A stretch of DNA of 64,000 nucleotides from contig NZ_BKZW01000001.1 of NCBI RefSeq assembly GCF_008974265.1, forward strand, positions 2,418,001 through 2,482,000, written 5' to 3'. Below are positions 25,412 to 33,713 of the stretch, one piece after another. Both the position numbers and the translations under genes were made by a program. Each line of letters begins with the position of its first letter. Within the stretch, counting starts at the first letter, position 1. The notes under the pieces are model-generated. The model was not told the DNA's origin. It saw only the letters and a program-made list of their open reading frames with translations, and made no database searches. The stretch comes from Dictyobacter vulcani (GTDB lineage: Bacteria; Chloroflexota; Ktedonobacteria; Ktedonobacterales; Ktedonobacteraceae).

Positions 25412-25729
25412 ATGTCCTCAGTAACAAATACACCTGTAACGGTAAACGGAGCCGGGGGCTCAATCAATATTATGGATCTTAATGGGTTGCATTATTCATT
25501 AAATCAGTTGATCAGTATTCATGGTGAACTGCAATCATTGATTGAGCATGGTCTGCCTACATTAAATAATGCGCTTACAGCTTCAGTGCATGGCACGACT
25601 GTAGATTCTTATGTGCACAATTATTCAACATGGCTGCACTCGCTCAATAGCATTTCGAGTGATATGCAGGCTTTGTTCACGTACCTCAATCCGATTGTGT
25701 CGGCCGTTGACCATACCCTTGGTATGTAA
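25412..25729 (+). CDS. Small helical protein, possible ESX-type secretion substrate
   Basis: 105 residues from the ATG at 25412, which follows AGGGAGGG; longer starts upstream lack such a site. After a flexible Thr/Asn/Gly start the sequence is helical in two arms with a bend (NQLISIHGELQSLIEHGLPTL... / STWLHSLNSISSDMQALFTYL), the size and shape of WXG100 proteins. The W-x-G bend motif itself is not present. Convergent placement 59 bases from an EccC-like ATPase pair is the reason to suspect a secreted substrate. No signal peptide. Confidence 0.6.
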   Translation: MSSVTNTPVTVNGAGGSINIMDLNGLHYSLNQLISIHGELQSLIEHGLPTLNNALTASVHGTTVDSYVHNYSTWLHSLNSISSDMQALFTYLNPIVSAVDHTLGM

Positions 25730-25740
25730 TAGGGGATCCT

Positions 25741-25764
25741 GACCCACTTCAAACGAAGTGGGTC
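25741..25764. terminator. Hairpin between convergent genes
   Basis: GACCCACTTC and its exact complement GAAGTGGGTC flank an AAAC loop. It sits between the small helical protein gene and eccCb and can end transcription from the left. Confidence 0.75.
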
Positions 25765-25787
25765 ATTCCACTAAATGGTTGCCGAAA

Positions 25788-26915
25788 TTATTGTTTTGAC
25801 TGGCTCTGCTGAATCTGTTGCACTGCATATTTTAACTGCTCATAGCGCTCCGTTTCGCTGGCACCACTTACGGGCAGGGCTAATTGGATATGGTGTGCCT
25901 GTCTATCCTGGGTGACGAGGAGCCCACGTCCTGGTATAGGATCCATGGGATAGATGCGCCCGAAGAACTCTGCGCGTTGCTGCTCGTTAATAAAGAGACT
26001 GATCCGGGTGCTAATTTTATTTAACAGGTCGGCTGGTAAATGGCGCATGCCGCTTTCCGCGGCGGTGATAACGGTATAGGCTCCCAGGGATCGTGCTTCG
26101 GCGATGGCAAAAATCAGTTTTTTCAATGCCTGGCTGGCTATGGGGCGCTCGGTAAAGCGTTGGTACTGGCTGACAATCAGTAGCAGCATCGGCAGATCTT
26201 CCCCGGTCGTCCAGAGATGGCTGAAGGTATCATCGGTCCAGTGTTGATGGTTGTAGCGTTTGCGGCGTTGAACCAGCAGGTCGGTGCAGTGCTGAGCGAG
26301 CTGGACAATCTCTTCGTCTGTGGCTCCATCAGTCCATAGATTATTGCCTGCGTGATCGTATACATGTGGCAATGTGCGGAACAGGTCCAGATCATGGTTG
26401 GGATCGACGATGGCACAGATAAGTTGTGAGGCCCGGTAGCGTGTGGTCAGCCAGAGTAGTAATGTCTGTAGCGCACTCCCCTTTCCACTATTCAGCGTCC
26501 CTAGCAGCAATAGTGGCCCACCAGTTAATGCTCCTCCACTCCCATGGAGATCCACTATCAGCGTCTCTTGCTGTTGATTTTCGGGTTTATCAATCAATCC
26601 CAGCGGTATTTGCATCGATGGCCTTTGCTTCTCCTGTGGAGCTTGTTGCAGCATTTCTTGTATGCTTAAGGGAACCAATGCCTGGCGCGAACTGGTTCCT
26701 GGCTGTGATTCATGCTGAAAGAGCACCAGTGGATCAGGCAGGATGCGAACCTCGGGTGCTGGTAGTGGCTGAGGCCAGTAATAGATCCCGTCGCGTCTGG
26801 CGTCGTTCGCTGTATAGGTCTGGCAGATTTGCTCGATCAGGATATCAGCAGCTTTCAGTGGCTTTTGTTGCTGGTACATAGGTAGATGTGGTGTTGGCTG
26901 GATATGAATGTCCAT
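25788..26915 (-). CDS. EccCb-like FtsK/SpoIIIE ATPase
   Basis: 375 residues, one ATPase domain without membrane segments. It shows IPLGLIDKPENQQQ at the domain start, the P-loop LLLLGTLNSGKGSAL and a Walker B-like hydrophobic strand before LLLIVSQYQRF. It matches the separate C-terminal half (EccCb) of type VII secretion ATPases. The Walker A has NSGKGS instead of the usual SGKS/T with consensus flanks, as in the degenerate distal domains of EccC. The gene follows eccCa by 16 bases. Together they would form the motor that recognises helical substrates and drives export. Confidence 0.85.
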   Translation of the reverse strand: MDIHIQPTPHLPMYQQQKPLKAADILIEQICQTYTANDARRDGIYYWPQPLPAPEVRILPDPLVLFQHESQPGTSSRQALVPLSIQEMLQQAPQEKQRPSMQIPLGLIDKPENQQQETLIVDLHGSGGALTGGPLLLLGTLNSGKGSALQTLLLWLTTRYRASQLICAIVDPNHDLDLFRTLPHVYDHAGNNLWTDGATDEEIVQLAQHCTDLLVQRRKRYNHQHWTDDTFSHLWTTGEDLPMLLLIVSQYQRFTERPIASQALKKLIFAIAEARSLGAYTVITAAESGMRHLPADLLNKISTRISLFINEQQRAEFFGRIYPMDPIPGRGLLVTQDRQAHHIQLALPVSGASETERYEQLKYAVQQIQQSQSKQ

Positions 26916-26931
26916 AGTTTTTGTTCCATCA

Positions 26932-29283
26932 CTATTCTTTGCTGGCTACGTAGATACTTTTTTGTTGCTTTGTGGTATAGAGATTCTGGACAAATGGCGT
27001 GGTCGGCAGCGAAATGCGGGCTGCCTGAAAAAGGTCCAGTTGATTGTCTCCATGAAGTAGATAACCCCGGCCTGGAATACTGGCTGGTAGCGTTGCGGCG
27101 TCAACTCTCCGTAATACCTCGCGGCTATCTTCTGGCGAGGCACAGCGCAGACACAAACGATACTGCACATAGTCACGCATCTTACTCCCGATAACTCCTT
27201 CTGGTCGCTGGGCGGCTAATAACAGATGCATGCCGATCTCACGACCGACACGGGTGATGGTGAAGAGTTCTTCAAGTACGTTCTCAGTACGCTTTGCCAT
27301 CTCCGCAAACTCATCAATGATGATAATCAGTCGAGGTGTGTGTTGGTCTTCTTTCAAACGGATCTCACGTCTTTTCGCTTCAGCTTTGAGCATGGTAATA
27401 AAGCGTTGTATCAGCGCCTCTGAGGAGACATTAGACAGAAAGCCGATAGTATGGGGCAGATGACTGAATGGTTCTAAGGCCAGGCCTGCTTTATAGTCGA
27501 TCAACAAAAAATTCACTTCTCCAGGTGGATATGCTATCGCCAGTGCCGCGATAATCGTTTGTAGTAACTCGCTCTTACCTGATCCCGTCTGGCCGATCAG
27601 TAAGCCATGTGGCCCGTCCTTGAGCAGATCCAGATATTGAATCTCGTCCGCCATTTTGAGTCCAATCGGGATACGCATCAGGGGAGTTCCGTCCGGGGTG
27701 CGCAGGGCGGGATCGCGCCAGTAGGAAGTGGGATTATACCTGGTGAGATCGAGTTGGGGCTCGAAAAGGGTACAGAGATCAACCTGGGTGCGTAGCTCCA
27801 GGCGTTTGGGGGTGGTGGGACGAAGTTGATGAAGCTTGCGAGCAAAGTAGTGTAATGCTTCACGTGAAACATAATCCAACCATTGACATTGGAGCGCGGG
27901 TGGGGCATCAGGTTCAAGATAGCGGATCTGCGCCTGGAGCTGATCGCTATGATCCAGTGCGCTACATATCTCTACCAGCGTGGTTGTGCCTGGTGGTATC
28001 TCGCTCTGTTCTTCACAGATCGTGATGACTGATACTCCGAGTTGCCGTGTGGCATTCAGGGCCAGGGTCATTTCTGGACGTTGTAATGGCTCGACGCTCT
28101 GGCGGCCATGGTTGGTTGTATCTGAGGCGGTGGGCCTGGATGGAATTCTGGCCAGTGGAAGAAACGCAGGGGGTTGATATAGATCGCTTGTATGGTCAAA
28201 GTGATCCACTATGATGACCAGCCGTGGCAGGATAGCGCTGGCTTTTTCTTGCAGGTGCGGTTGAATATCTCCTGCTAACAGTTCGCGCCGACTCACCTCG
28301 CGTGAAATACGTGGCAGGAGGTTGAGTACCGCTGTGTTGCCGATAGCTACGGCGTGCTCTTGCAGGGTGTTCGCATTCTCTTCACTGCTGAGTCTGGGAT
28401 CATAGAGTTGTGTATGTGGTAAATATTCTGCCCAGCTCCAGGCTTCACGCTGGCTTTCCGGGGTCAGGATCATGATACGCACGTCTTCTGGCGAGTGGTG
28501 GTATGCCAGGTGTGCAACCATGAGCATGGCTTGCTGACGAGCTTCTGAGAGCCATATATCTGTACCTGAGATGGCCATTGTGCCCTGCCCGTCCAATGGA
28601 ATTGTAATGGGAGCGATCAGCGAGGTATACTGCCTGGCTAATTCTTCAAGTTCGTTCCATTGTCTGGTTTGTATCGGTCCGGATATGTCATTCGATGGTG
28701 TGGACGTGCGTCGGATGGTAAAACCTGGTGCTACCTCACCCATGCCGATACGCACCGCGAGAAAGTCCGGATCATCGGGTCGGCGTGCCCAGAGTTGTAC
28801 ATCCTGATTATTGAAGCTTCTTTGCAATATGGTTGTGTATTGGAGCTGATCATAGATGTGGTCAGGCATGGGAGTTGGCATGACCAGGGGTGGATCTAAG
28901 CTGAGGCGTCCTTGCCTTTCTTGCAGGCTTAACCGGTGAAGTTGTTTTTTGACGGCAGCGATTTTTTGTGCATAACTATGGCTTAACCGCCGTTTTTGTC
29001 GCCGTGCTGGTATCCAGCGAAACAGGAAGTTGAGGAGCGTTCCGATCATGACACAGCTACTCATGATAAAGATGCCTATGATGAAAAAGCCATTGCTGCC
29101 GAACCGGGGCATGATAATGATGTAAGCACACATCCCGGCCATACTACAGAGGATGGTGATCAGCGTGAGTGGACTGGTGGCGTTGTGGTTTTGGGGTGGA
29201 TTGGGCAGCTCGATGGTTGTCCGGCTAATCTCTGGCCAGATACGCGCTTTCCGCGTAATCGTAGATAATGGTTGTTTGGACAC
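26932..29283 (-). CDS. EccCa-like type VII secretion ATPase
   Basis: 783 residues; GTG start at 29283 with GAGGAGGGG upstream. Two membrane helices near residues 40-95 (LITILCSMAGMCAYIIIM, FFIIGIFIMSSCVMIGTLLNFLF) are followed by a large cytoplasmic part. A degenerate nucleotide domain comes first, then a canonical FtsK/SpoIIIE domain with HGLLIGQTGSGKSELLQTII (Walker A), FLLIDYKAGLAL, RLIIIIDEFAEMAKR (Walker B) and LLLAAQRPEGVI. This is the EccCa layout of ESX systems. The other membrane parts (EccB, D, E, mycosin) are absent from the window. A parS-like 16-mer lies inside at 27856-27871. Confidence 0.9.
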   Translation of the reverse strand: MSKQPLSTITRKARIWPEISRTTIELPNPPQNHNATSPLTLITILCSMAGMCAYIIIMPRFGSNGFFIIGIFIMSSCVMIGTLLNFLFRWIPARRQKRRLSHSYAQKIAAVKKQLHRLSLQERQGRLSLDPPLVMPTPMPDHIYDQLQYTTILQRSFNNQDVQLWARRPDDPDFLAVRIGMGEVAPGFTIRRTSTPSNDISGPIQTRQWNELEELARQYTSLIAPITIPLDGQGTMAISGTDIWLSEARQQAMLMVAHLAYHHSPEDVRIMILTPESQREAWSWAEYLPHTQLYDPRLSSEENANTLQEHAVAIGNTAVLNLLPRISREVSRRELLAGDIQPHLQEKASAILPRLVIIVDHFDHTSDLYQPPAFLPLARIPSRPTASDTTNHGRQSVEPLQRPEMTLALNATRQLGVSVITICEEQSEIPPGTTTLVEICSALDHSDQLQAQIRYLEPDAPPALQCQWLDYVSREALHYFARKLHQLRPTTPKRLELRTQVDLCTLFEPQLDLTRYNPTSYWRDPALRTPDGTPLMRIPIGLKMADEIQYLDLLKDGPHGLLIGQTGSGKSELLQTIIAALAIAYPPGEVNFLLIDYKAGLALEPFSHLPHTIGFLSNVSSEALIQRFITMLKAEAKRREIRLKEDQHTPRLIIIIDEFAEMAKRTENVLEELFTITRVGREIGMHLLLAAQRPEGVIGSKMRDYVQYRLCLRCASPEDSREVLRRVDAATLPASIPGRGYLLHGDNQLDLFQAARISLPTTPFVQNLYTTKQQKSIYVASKE
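27856..27871. promoter_or_regulatory. parS: parS-like ParB binding site
   Basis: TGCTTCACGTGAAACA differs from the conserved parS palindrome TGTTTCACGTGAAACA at one position. It lies within eccCa, as parS sites often lie within genes, about 15 kb from parAB. A 16-mer this close is very unlikely by chance in 64 kb. Other sites were not seen in the window. Confidence 0.7.
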
Positions 29284-29510
29284 GCCCGCCCCTCCTCAAC
29301 ATAACCCTGCACAAATCGTTGTAGTATCGTATGCCATCTTAACAAAAATTAGCTGTCCAGGCAAATTTCATCTAAATATCCCTATTGGCTTTGCCCATGG
29401 GTACTGCATCTGGTATATTGAATTTGTCAGTTATGGATAAGGGTGTGTCTGAAAATCACTGCTATGGGGCACTTCGTCGACAGACTTTCGCGCCTGCGGC
29501 GCTCAAAATC

Positions 29511-31046
29511 ATGAGTTATCCCGAATTTTGAGAACGGACGTTCAACCCTTGATGGAAGGCTGTTGAGGGTTGAACATTCCAGGCAAATAAAAATACAGGT
29601 CGGATCTCTTGAAAGAAGCGGCTTAAAGCCCATCTGAGACGATAGATGGGAACTTTCGCTTCTTTCTGCTTTTTCACTGTTCGATGACAATACTCACGGA
29701 AAATCCATGTAATGATATCTCTGTAATCATCATCTAAAAGATGCAAAAGCAATGAATGGACGAGCGATATGATATGAAAAAACTTGTTACGCTTCTCCTT
29801 CTTCCAGATGCGAATCGTTTCAATCGCCAATTCACTCTTTTCATAGCGAAACACGGTTTCTACTTGCCATCTTCTGCAGTAGGCTTTGTAGATCTTCCAT
29901 GCTTGCTCTTCCGTCTCAATGCATCGATTCGTCACTAAATACCATGGTTCTCCTCCTCTTCTTACAATCACAACCCATAATGTTTCTGAATAGGATGCAT
30001 GTCGTACCTGCATCCAGGTAATCCCTGTCTTGCGATTCTCATGCTTTACTGCATCCCAAATCATACGATGATCTCTTGATCTTTTCTTCTTTCCTAATTG
30101 ACCTAATGAGTTCTCTTCCCCATTTTCATCAAAAAAATGATGCCCTTTCTTCCATCGAATCACGAAATCAACGTGCCGCCTCCACATCATCTCTAACCAT
30201 GGACCACCAGCGTATCCCCGATCAAACACGTGCAATACATTTCTTCCCCACTCCCTCGCTACTTTCGCTAACATTTTTTCCTCTTCCTCTTTGGTCGTTT
30301 GAGCATCTGGACCTCTTCTACTCCAAAAGTCCATCATTGCCAGTGATGGCTTCCCTTTCTCTCCTACAACCACACACGCTGTCCACTCGTATCCTTGCAC
30401 AATGATCGGTTTTCCTCCTGGCTGATTAAATATTCCCTTCCGCGATTTTTTTCGCCTTGCTGCTTTACTTGACCGAACTGCACACAAATCTTCTGCTTTT
30501 TGGCTCTCTGGCTTTTCTATCTCACTTCCGTCCCAAACGACGAGAATCTCCTCTCCCTCTCTCTTTAACTCTTCATATCGCTCTTGGGCCTGATTCCATT
30601 GGAAGATCCTGATCAGCTCTTCACTCCATTTTTCCGATGTGAGCAGGCGATGAATCCTCTTTTCTCCTGCTGTCGCTTGTCTCCCGCTGAGCATGGTTGA
30701 CCCTAATTCGCTGACCATCAATCCTGTTGACTGATTTCTAGCTTCGATAATGGTTCGGATCAGCTGGAAGAATGTCCGCACTAACCGCTTATCCACATAC
30801 GCGTCTAGCGGCCTGGCAAGCGGCTCCAGATATTCTTCCATCAAGCTGGTAACTCGCTGCAATTTTTCCTGCGCCTCTTGCCGCTTTGTTCCTGCTATGG
30901 CATACTTGAGTGACATCGATGTTCAAAGACCTCCTGCTTGCGTTTTTTTTTGGTAGTGCAAGTATAATTCAGGAGGTCTTTGTTTTCTTCTTTTCACCCC
31001 TTTTTTCTTACTCGAACACATGTTCTCAAAATTCGGGATAACTCAT
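29511..31046 (-). mobile_element. IS4-family-like insertion sequence
   Basis: ATGAGTTATCCCGAATTTTG at 29511 is repeated exactly inverted at the right end, with perfect pairing through GAGAAC (about 25 bases). The element is 1536 bp with one transposase gene. I see no target duplication beyond two ambiguous bases, so the flanks may have recombined or the precise ends are a few bases inside. Confidence 0.9.
29516..30916 (-). CDS. IS4-family DDE transposase
   Basis: 466 residues, intact, start ATG 30916. DDE motifs: ILVVWDGSEIEKP (first Asp), VLHVFDRGYAGGPW (second Asp), and the Y-R-E-K signature in CRRWQVETVFRYEKSELAIE (catalytic Glu). The C-terminal codons run through the left inverted repeat, so the protein ends at the element edge. 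It catalyses cut-and-paste movement of the surrounding element. A 40-base spacer with a T-rich stretch separates the start from the right terminus. Confidence 0.92.
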   Translation of the reverse strand: MSLKYAIAGTKRQEAQEKLQRVTSLMEEYLEPLARPLDAYVDKRLVRTFFQLIRTIIEARNQSTGLMVSELGSTMLSGRQATAGEKRIHRLLTSEKWSEELIRIFQWNQAQERYEELKREGEEILVVWDGSEIEKPESQKAEDLCAVRSSKAARRKKSRKGIFNQPGGKPIIVQGYEWTACVVVGEKGKPSLAMMDFWSRRGPDAQTTKEEEEKMLAKVAREWGRNVLHVFDRGYAGGPWLEMMWRRHVDFVIRWKKGHHFFDENGEENSLGQLGKKKRSRDHRMIWDAVKHENRKTGITWMQVRHASYSETLWVVIVRRGGEPWYLVTNRCIETEEQAWKIYKAYCRRWQVETVFRYEKSELAIETIRIWKKEKRNKFFHIISLVHSLLLHLLDDDYRDIITWIFREYCHRTVKKQKEAKVPIYRLRWALSRFFQEIRPVFLFAWNVQPSTAFHQGLNVRSQNSG

Positions 31047-31130
31047 GGAAGTATGGGCATTTTAGTGCCCGAGTACGGCTGATCGCGACGTTCCCGATCA
31101 GCATGCACCCTGAATGAAAGCAGGTTACAT

Positions 31131-31874
31131 ATGTCGCAACGGACACAGGTACCTTCTCAGAATGAGATTTTTTCTGACTATGGATGGTATGAACAAAGAA
31201 ATTTGCTTTATCGCCTGACTGCGGATCGCTGTAATTATATTGAGTCACGCATCGAGCGTGTCTTTGGCTGTTCTGCCCTGGCCCAACAGGAAATATTAGA
31301 GGTTGGTTGTGGCGGTGGTTTGATTTGTCGCGAGTTAGCACGCCGGGGTGCCGTCATGACAGGATTGGATCCCTCTGAACCATCTTTAATTGGTGCGCGT
31401 CGCTATGTACAACAGGGACAGCTGGGACACAATGTGTCTTTTGATCTGGGTTCCGCTGAAGCCTTACCCTATGCGGATGGGAGTTTTTCCGCGATTGTCT
31501 GCCTGGATGTTTTAGAACATGTTCAGAATCTGCCCGCCACTATCCATGAGATTGCTCGTGTGCTGGCTCCCGGCGGTATTTTTATCTTTGACACTATCAA
31601 TCGGACTTTCCTGGCACAACTGGTATTGATCTGGATTGGTGAGCGCTTCTTCCAGAAACAAGGCCTGGTACCAGGACTTCATCAGTATGCTTCTTTTATT
31701 AAGCCAGACGAGCTCCGAGCTCTGTTGACGCAGAACGCATTGCAGATTCATGAACTGACTGGCTTTATGCCAAAGCTGGTTGAGGGACGCTTGACCCTTG
31801 CTCCTGGTTGGTTTAAGGGCGTTTCTTATATCGGGTATGCCACAAAAGGAAGGTCGGAACGGAGCGACTCTTAA
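31131..31874 (+). CDS. UbiG-like SAM-dependent methyltransferase
   Basis: 247 residues. The class I methyltransferase core is clear: ILEVGCGGGLICRELARRGAVMTGLDPSEP for SAM binding, SAEALPYADGSFSAIVCLDVLEHV, and EIARVLAPGGIFIFDTINRTF. The closest family pattern is UbiG/quinone O-methyltransferase (N-terminal FSDYGWYEQRNLLYRL, C-terminal GLVPGLHQYASFIKPDEL). Whether the product is a quinone or another small molecule cannot be told. The upstream region was altered by the IS4 element ending 84 bases before the ATG. Confidence 0.85.
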   Translation: MSQRTQVPSQNEIFSDYGWYEQRNLLYRLTADRCNYIESRIERVFGCSALAQQEILEVGCGGGLICRELARRGAVMTGLDPSEPSLIGARRYVQQGQLGHNVSFDLGSAEALPYADGSFSAIVCLDVLEHVQNLPATIHEIARVLAPGGIFIFDTINRTFLAQLVLIWIGERFFQKQGLVPGLHQYASFIKPDELRALLTQNALQIHELTGFMPKLVEGRLTLAPGWFKGVSYIGYATKGRSERSDS

Positions 31875-31887
31875 TGAGGCGCTGCCA

Positions 31888-32478
31888 TTATTCTAACCAG
31901 AACTGCTGATCTTCTTTGGACATGGTACTGCGTGCGATGGCGTCAGAAAAGCTCTGCTTGTGTGGTCCTTGCTGGGCATGGCGGGCGGCTTCACGGGTCT
32001 GACGACGATTCAAGGTGATCGCTGGCTGACTTTCCGTCAGCGAGCCACTAAATTGTTCGATACTGACCTGGAAAAACTGGGCCAGCCGCTCTAATTGACG
32101 CTGGCTTAAGCTGACCAGCTCAATCGCGCCGCTTTCAAATTTGTTCCAGACATCAACGCTCAGGCGTAGCCCTTTGGCAGTTTCAATTTTACTCAGACTG
32201 CGACTTTTGCGTAATTCGGTCAGGGTCGCGAAGGCAGGATCCATGTCAAAAACACGTTCAAGGGCACTATTCAGAGCACGCTCAGTCAGCGGTAGCAGGC
32301 TTACCTGTGGATCGATCGGCTCATTGCCGCCGGTAGCCTGATAGCCCGCGATAAAATCGATCAGTTCATCCTGTTGTGTGGGATGCTCCTGTAGGAGGCG
32401 CATCTGGGCCCGGGTGTCGCCGGATTCCTTTGCAGCGATCCAGGCCATTTTTAAGTGTCGTAATTCGGGAGTGTTCAT
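31888..32478 (-). CDS. HTH (Xre-like) regulatory protein
   Basis: 196 residues with a strong AAAGGAG site before the ATG at 32478. A Cro/C1-type helix-turn-helix lies in the middle (LRKSRSLSKIETAKGLRLSVDVWNKFESG), followed by a segment with QLERLAQFFQVSIEQF. The N-terminal ~80 residues are helical. It is the second gene after a sigma-like factor (35-base gap), so it may act as partner or regulator of that factor; this is inference from position. Confidence 0.75.
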   Translation of the reverse strand: MNTPELRHLKMAWIAAKESGDTRAQMRLLQEHPTQQDELIDFIAGYQATGGNEPIDPQVSLLPLTERALNSALERVFDMDPAFATLTELRKSRSLSKIETAKGLRLSVDVWNKFESGAIELVSLSQRQLERLAQFFQVSIEQFSGSLTESQPAITLNRRQTREAARHAQQGPHKQSFSDAIARSTMSKEDQQFWLE

Positions 32479-32513
32479 TTGAGTACTCCTTTCCGTTTCC
32501 TTTGTGGTTGGTA

Positions 32514-33263
32514 TTATGATTGCTGCGATAGTGCTGATGAATATGGATTATGACCTTCTCTTATCACACATTCCCGTAGATAGCCGCGTGCGCGCTCATA
32601 CCGCAGACGTACTGTGCGCTCGGTCTTTTTACAGACGCCAGCAATATCATCCCACTTGAGACCTTCAATCGCTCGCAGGATCATAATCTGGCGATCGAGC
32701 GGATCGCGCAGGTATGTTAAAATGCGCTGACTTTCATCCTCGGCATGCAGTTCTTCATACTGGTCGCGTGGATCTGCAACATCCGAAGTGGGCTGATTTT
32801 CATCATCCGCCGCCGCTGGTCGCAGGGTTTCCACCAGTGCGCGTGGCACATGCTGTGGTCGGCCCGCTGGACGCCCTTCCGCATCGCGACGATAGCCCAG
32901 TCCTTCTTGACGCAGGACACGGTTAAATTCGTCGACACAGAGACAGCGTAGATAATGGATAAAATTCTGTGTGATAAATATTTCGTCAGGATCTTGCGCC
33001 TCGCGTAACAGGTGCTCACCCATGTTCGCGATCGCTTCTTCCCGTAATTCCGGTCGATGGCGCAGTCCCTGAGTGTGACGCTGAAACGCTGGTGCACAAC
33101 GTTGCAACAACACTTCACAGAGAAAACGCAATCCAGCTCTATTGTTCGCAACCTTCAATGCGCGAATATTTTTAACAAGCTCACTTTCACCAATCTCATA
33201 GCGTCCCTCTGCTGTCCGACGGTGTAAGCGCTCCTGAAGCGCAGGATCACTCAGGTCGATCAT
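32514..33263 (-). CDS. Sigma-70-like (ECF-type) factor
   Basis: 249 residues, GGGGGA before the ATG at 33263. The middle has a region-2-like stretch (EEAIANMGEHLLREAQD...FIHYLRCLCVDEFNRVLRQ). The C-terminal part shows region 4: DRQIMILRAIEGLKWDDIAGVCKKTERTVRLRYERARGYLRE, a typical helix-turn-helix for -35 recognition. A ~50-residue acidic linker separates them. The N-terminal ~60 residues are extra relative to short ECF factors. It likely directs RNA polymerase to a small regulon, with the HTH gene downstream as co-expressed partner. Confidence 0.8.
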   Translation of the reverse strand: MIDLSDPALQERLHRRTAEGRYEIGESELVKNIRALKVANNRAGLRFLCEVLLQRCAPAFQRHTQGLRHRPELREEAIANMGEHLLREAQDPDEIFITQNFIHYLRCLCVDEFNRVLRQEGLGYRRDAEGRPAGRPQHVPRALVETLRPAAADDENQPTSDVADPRDQYEELHAEDESQRILTYLRDPLDRQIMILRAIEGLKWDDIAGVCKKTERTVRLRYERARGYLRECVIREGHNPYSSALSQQS

Positions 33264-33405
33264 TCAGTCCCCCAAAAGTAGTACTACGGTGGTTCGCTTT
33301 AGTGGCTCCTACCAGGTCTATTCTTCTTGAATCATCAAAAGCGGAAATCTTCGTTATGTGTCTTGTTCTAGGATAACAGAAATTGCGGAGCGTGAAAACC
33401 CATTG

Positions 33406-33658
33406 CGTAGCGGCAGCGCTGGTCGCTGCGACCTATTTCGCGTATGAGCAAGCAACGCCATACACAAAATCCCCTCGTGCGTTTTAGACGCGAACGGGTC
33501 ATTGCTACCAGGGATATGTTTGTACGCCGAGAGGTAGCAGCGGTTAGCGCTGCTGTTATGGCTCATACGCGGAACGGGGGCAACCGTGAAGGCTGCCGTT
33601 ACGTCGGGGTTGCTTATTCATACGTGGAACTAGCGCAGCGACCAGCGCTGCCGCTACG
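33406..33658. repeat. Long inverted repeat flanking 200 bases
   Basis: A perfect 25-bp arm (GTAGCGGCAGCGCTGGTCGC core) at 33406-33430 pairs with 33634-33658, with imperfect pairing further inward (CGTATGAGCAAGCAAC with GTTGCTTATTCATACG). A third related motif (GCAGCGGTTAGCGCTGCTG) lies in the middle. The stretch 33264-33713 has no gene that I can support. It looks like a small fold-back or MITE-like element, or a family of intergenic palindromes. Confidence 0.75.
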
Positions 33659-33672
33659 GGACGGGAGGGGGT

Positions 33673-33708
33673 GAGCTCCGAACCATGCATCATGCTGGTT
33701 CGGAGCTC
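33673..33708. terminator. 13-bp hairpin after prs
   Basis: GAGCTCCGAACCA pairs with TGGTTCGGAGCTC around a 10-base loop, six bases beyond the prs stop codon. There is no U tract, so termination may rely on other factors. Confidence 0.6.
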
Positions 33709-33713
33709 ATGGG

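Noticed and set aside
29480..29510. CGCGCCTGCGGCGCTC shared with about 39980 as a possible target or att site
   Set aside because: It is a short GC palindrome-like sequence seen at two unrelated places without any element boundary relation at the second.
30785..30800. TTATCCACA match resembling a DnaA box
   Set aside because: Single site inside the IS4-type transposase gene with no cluster around it.
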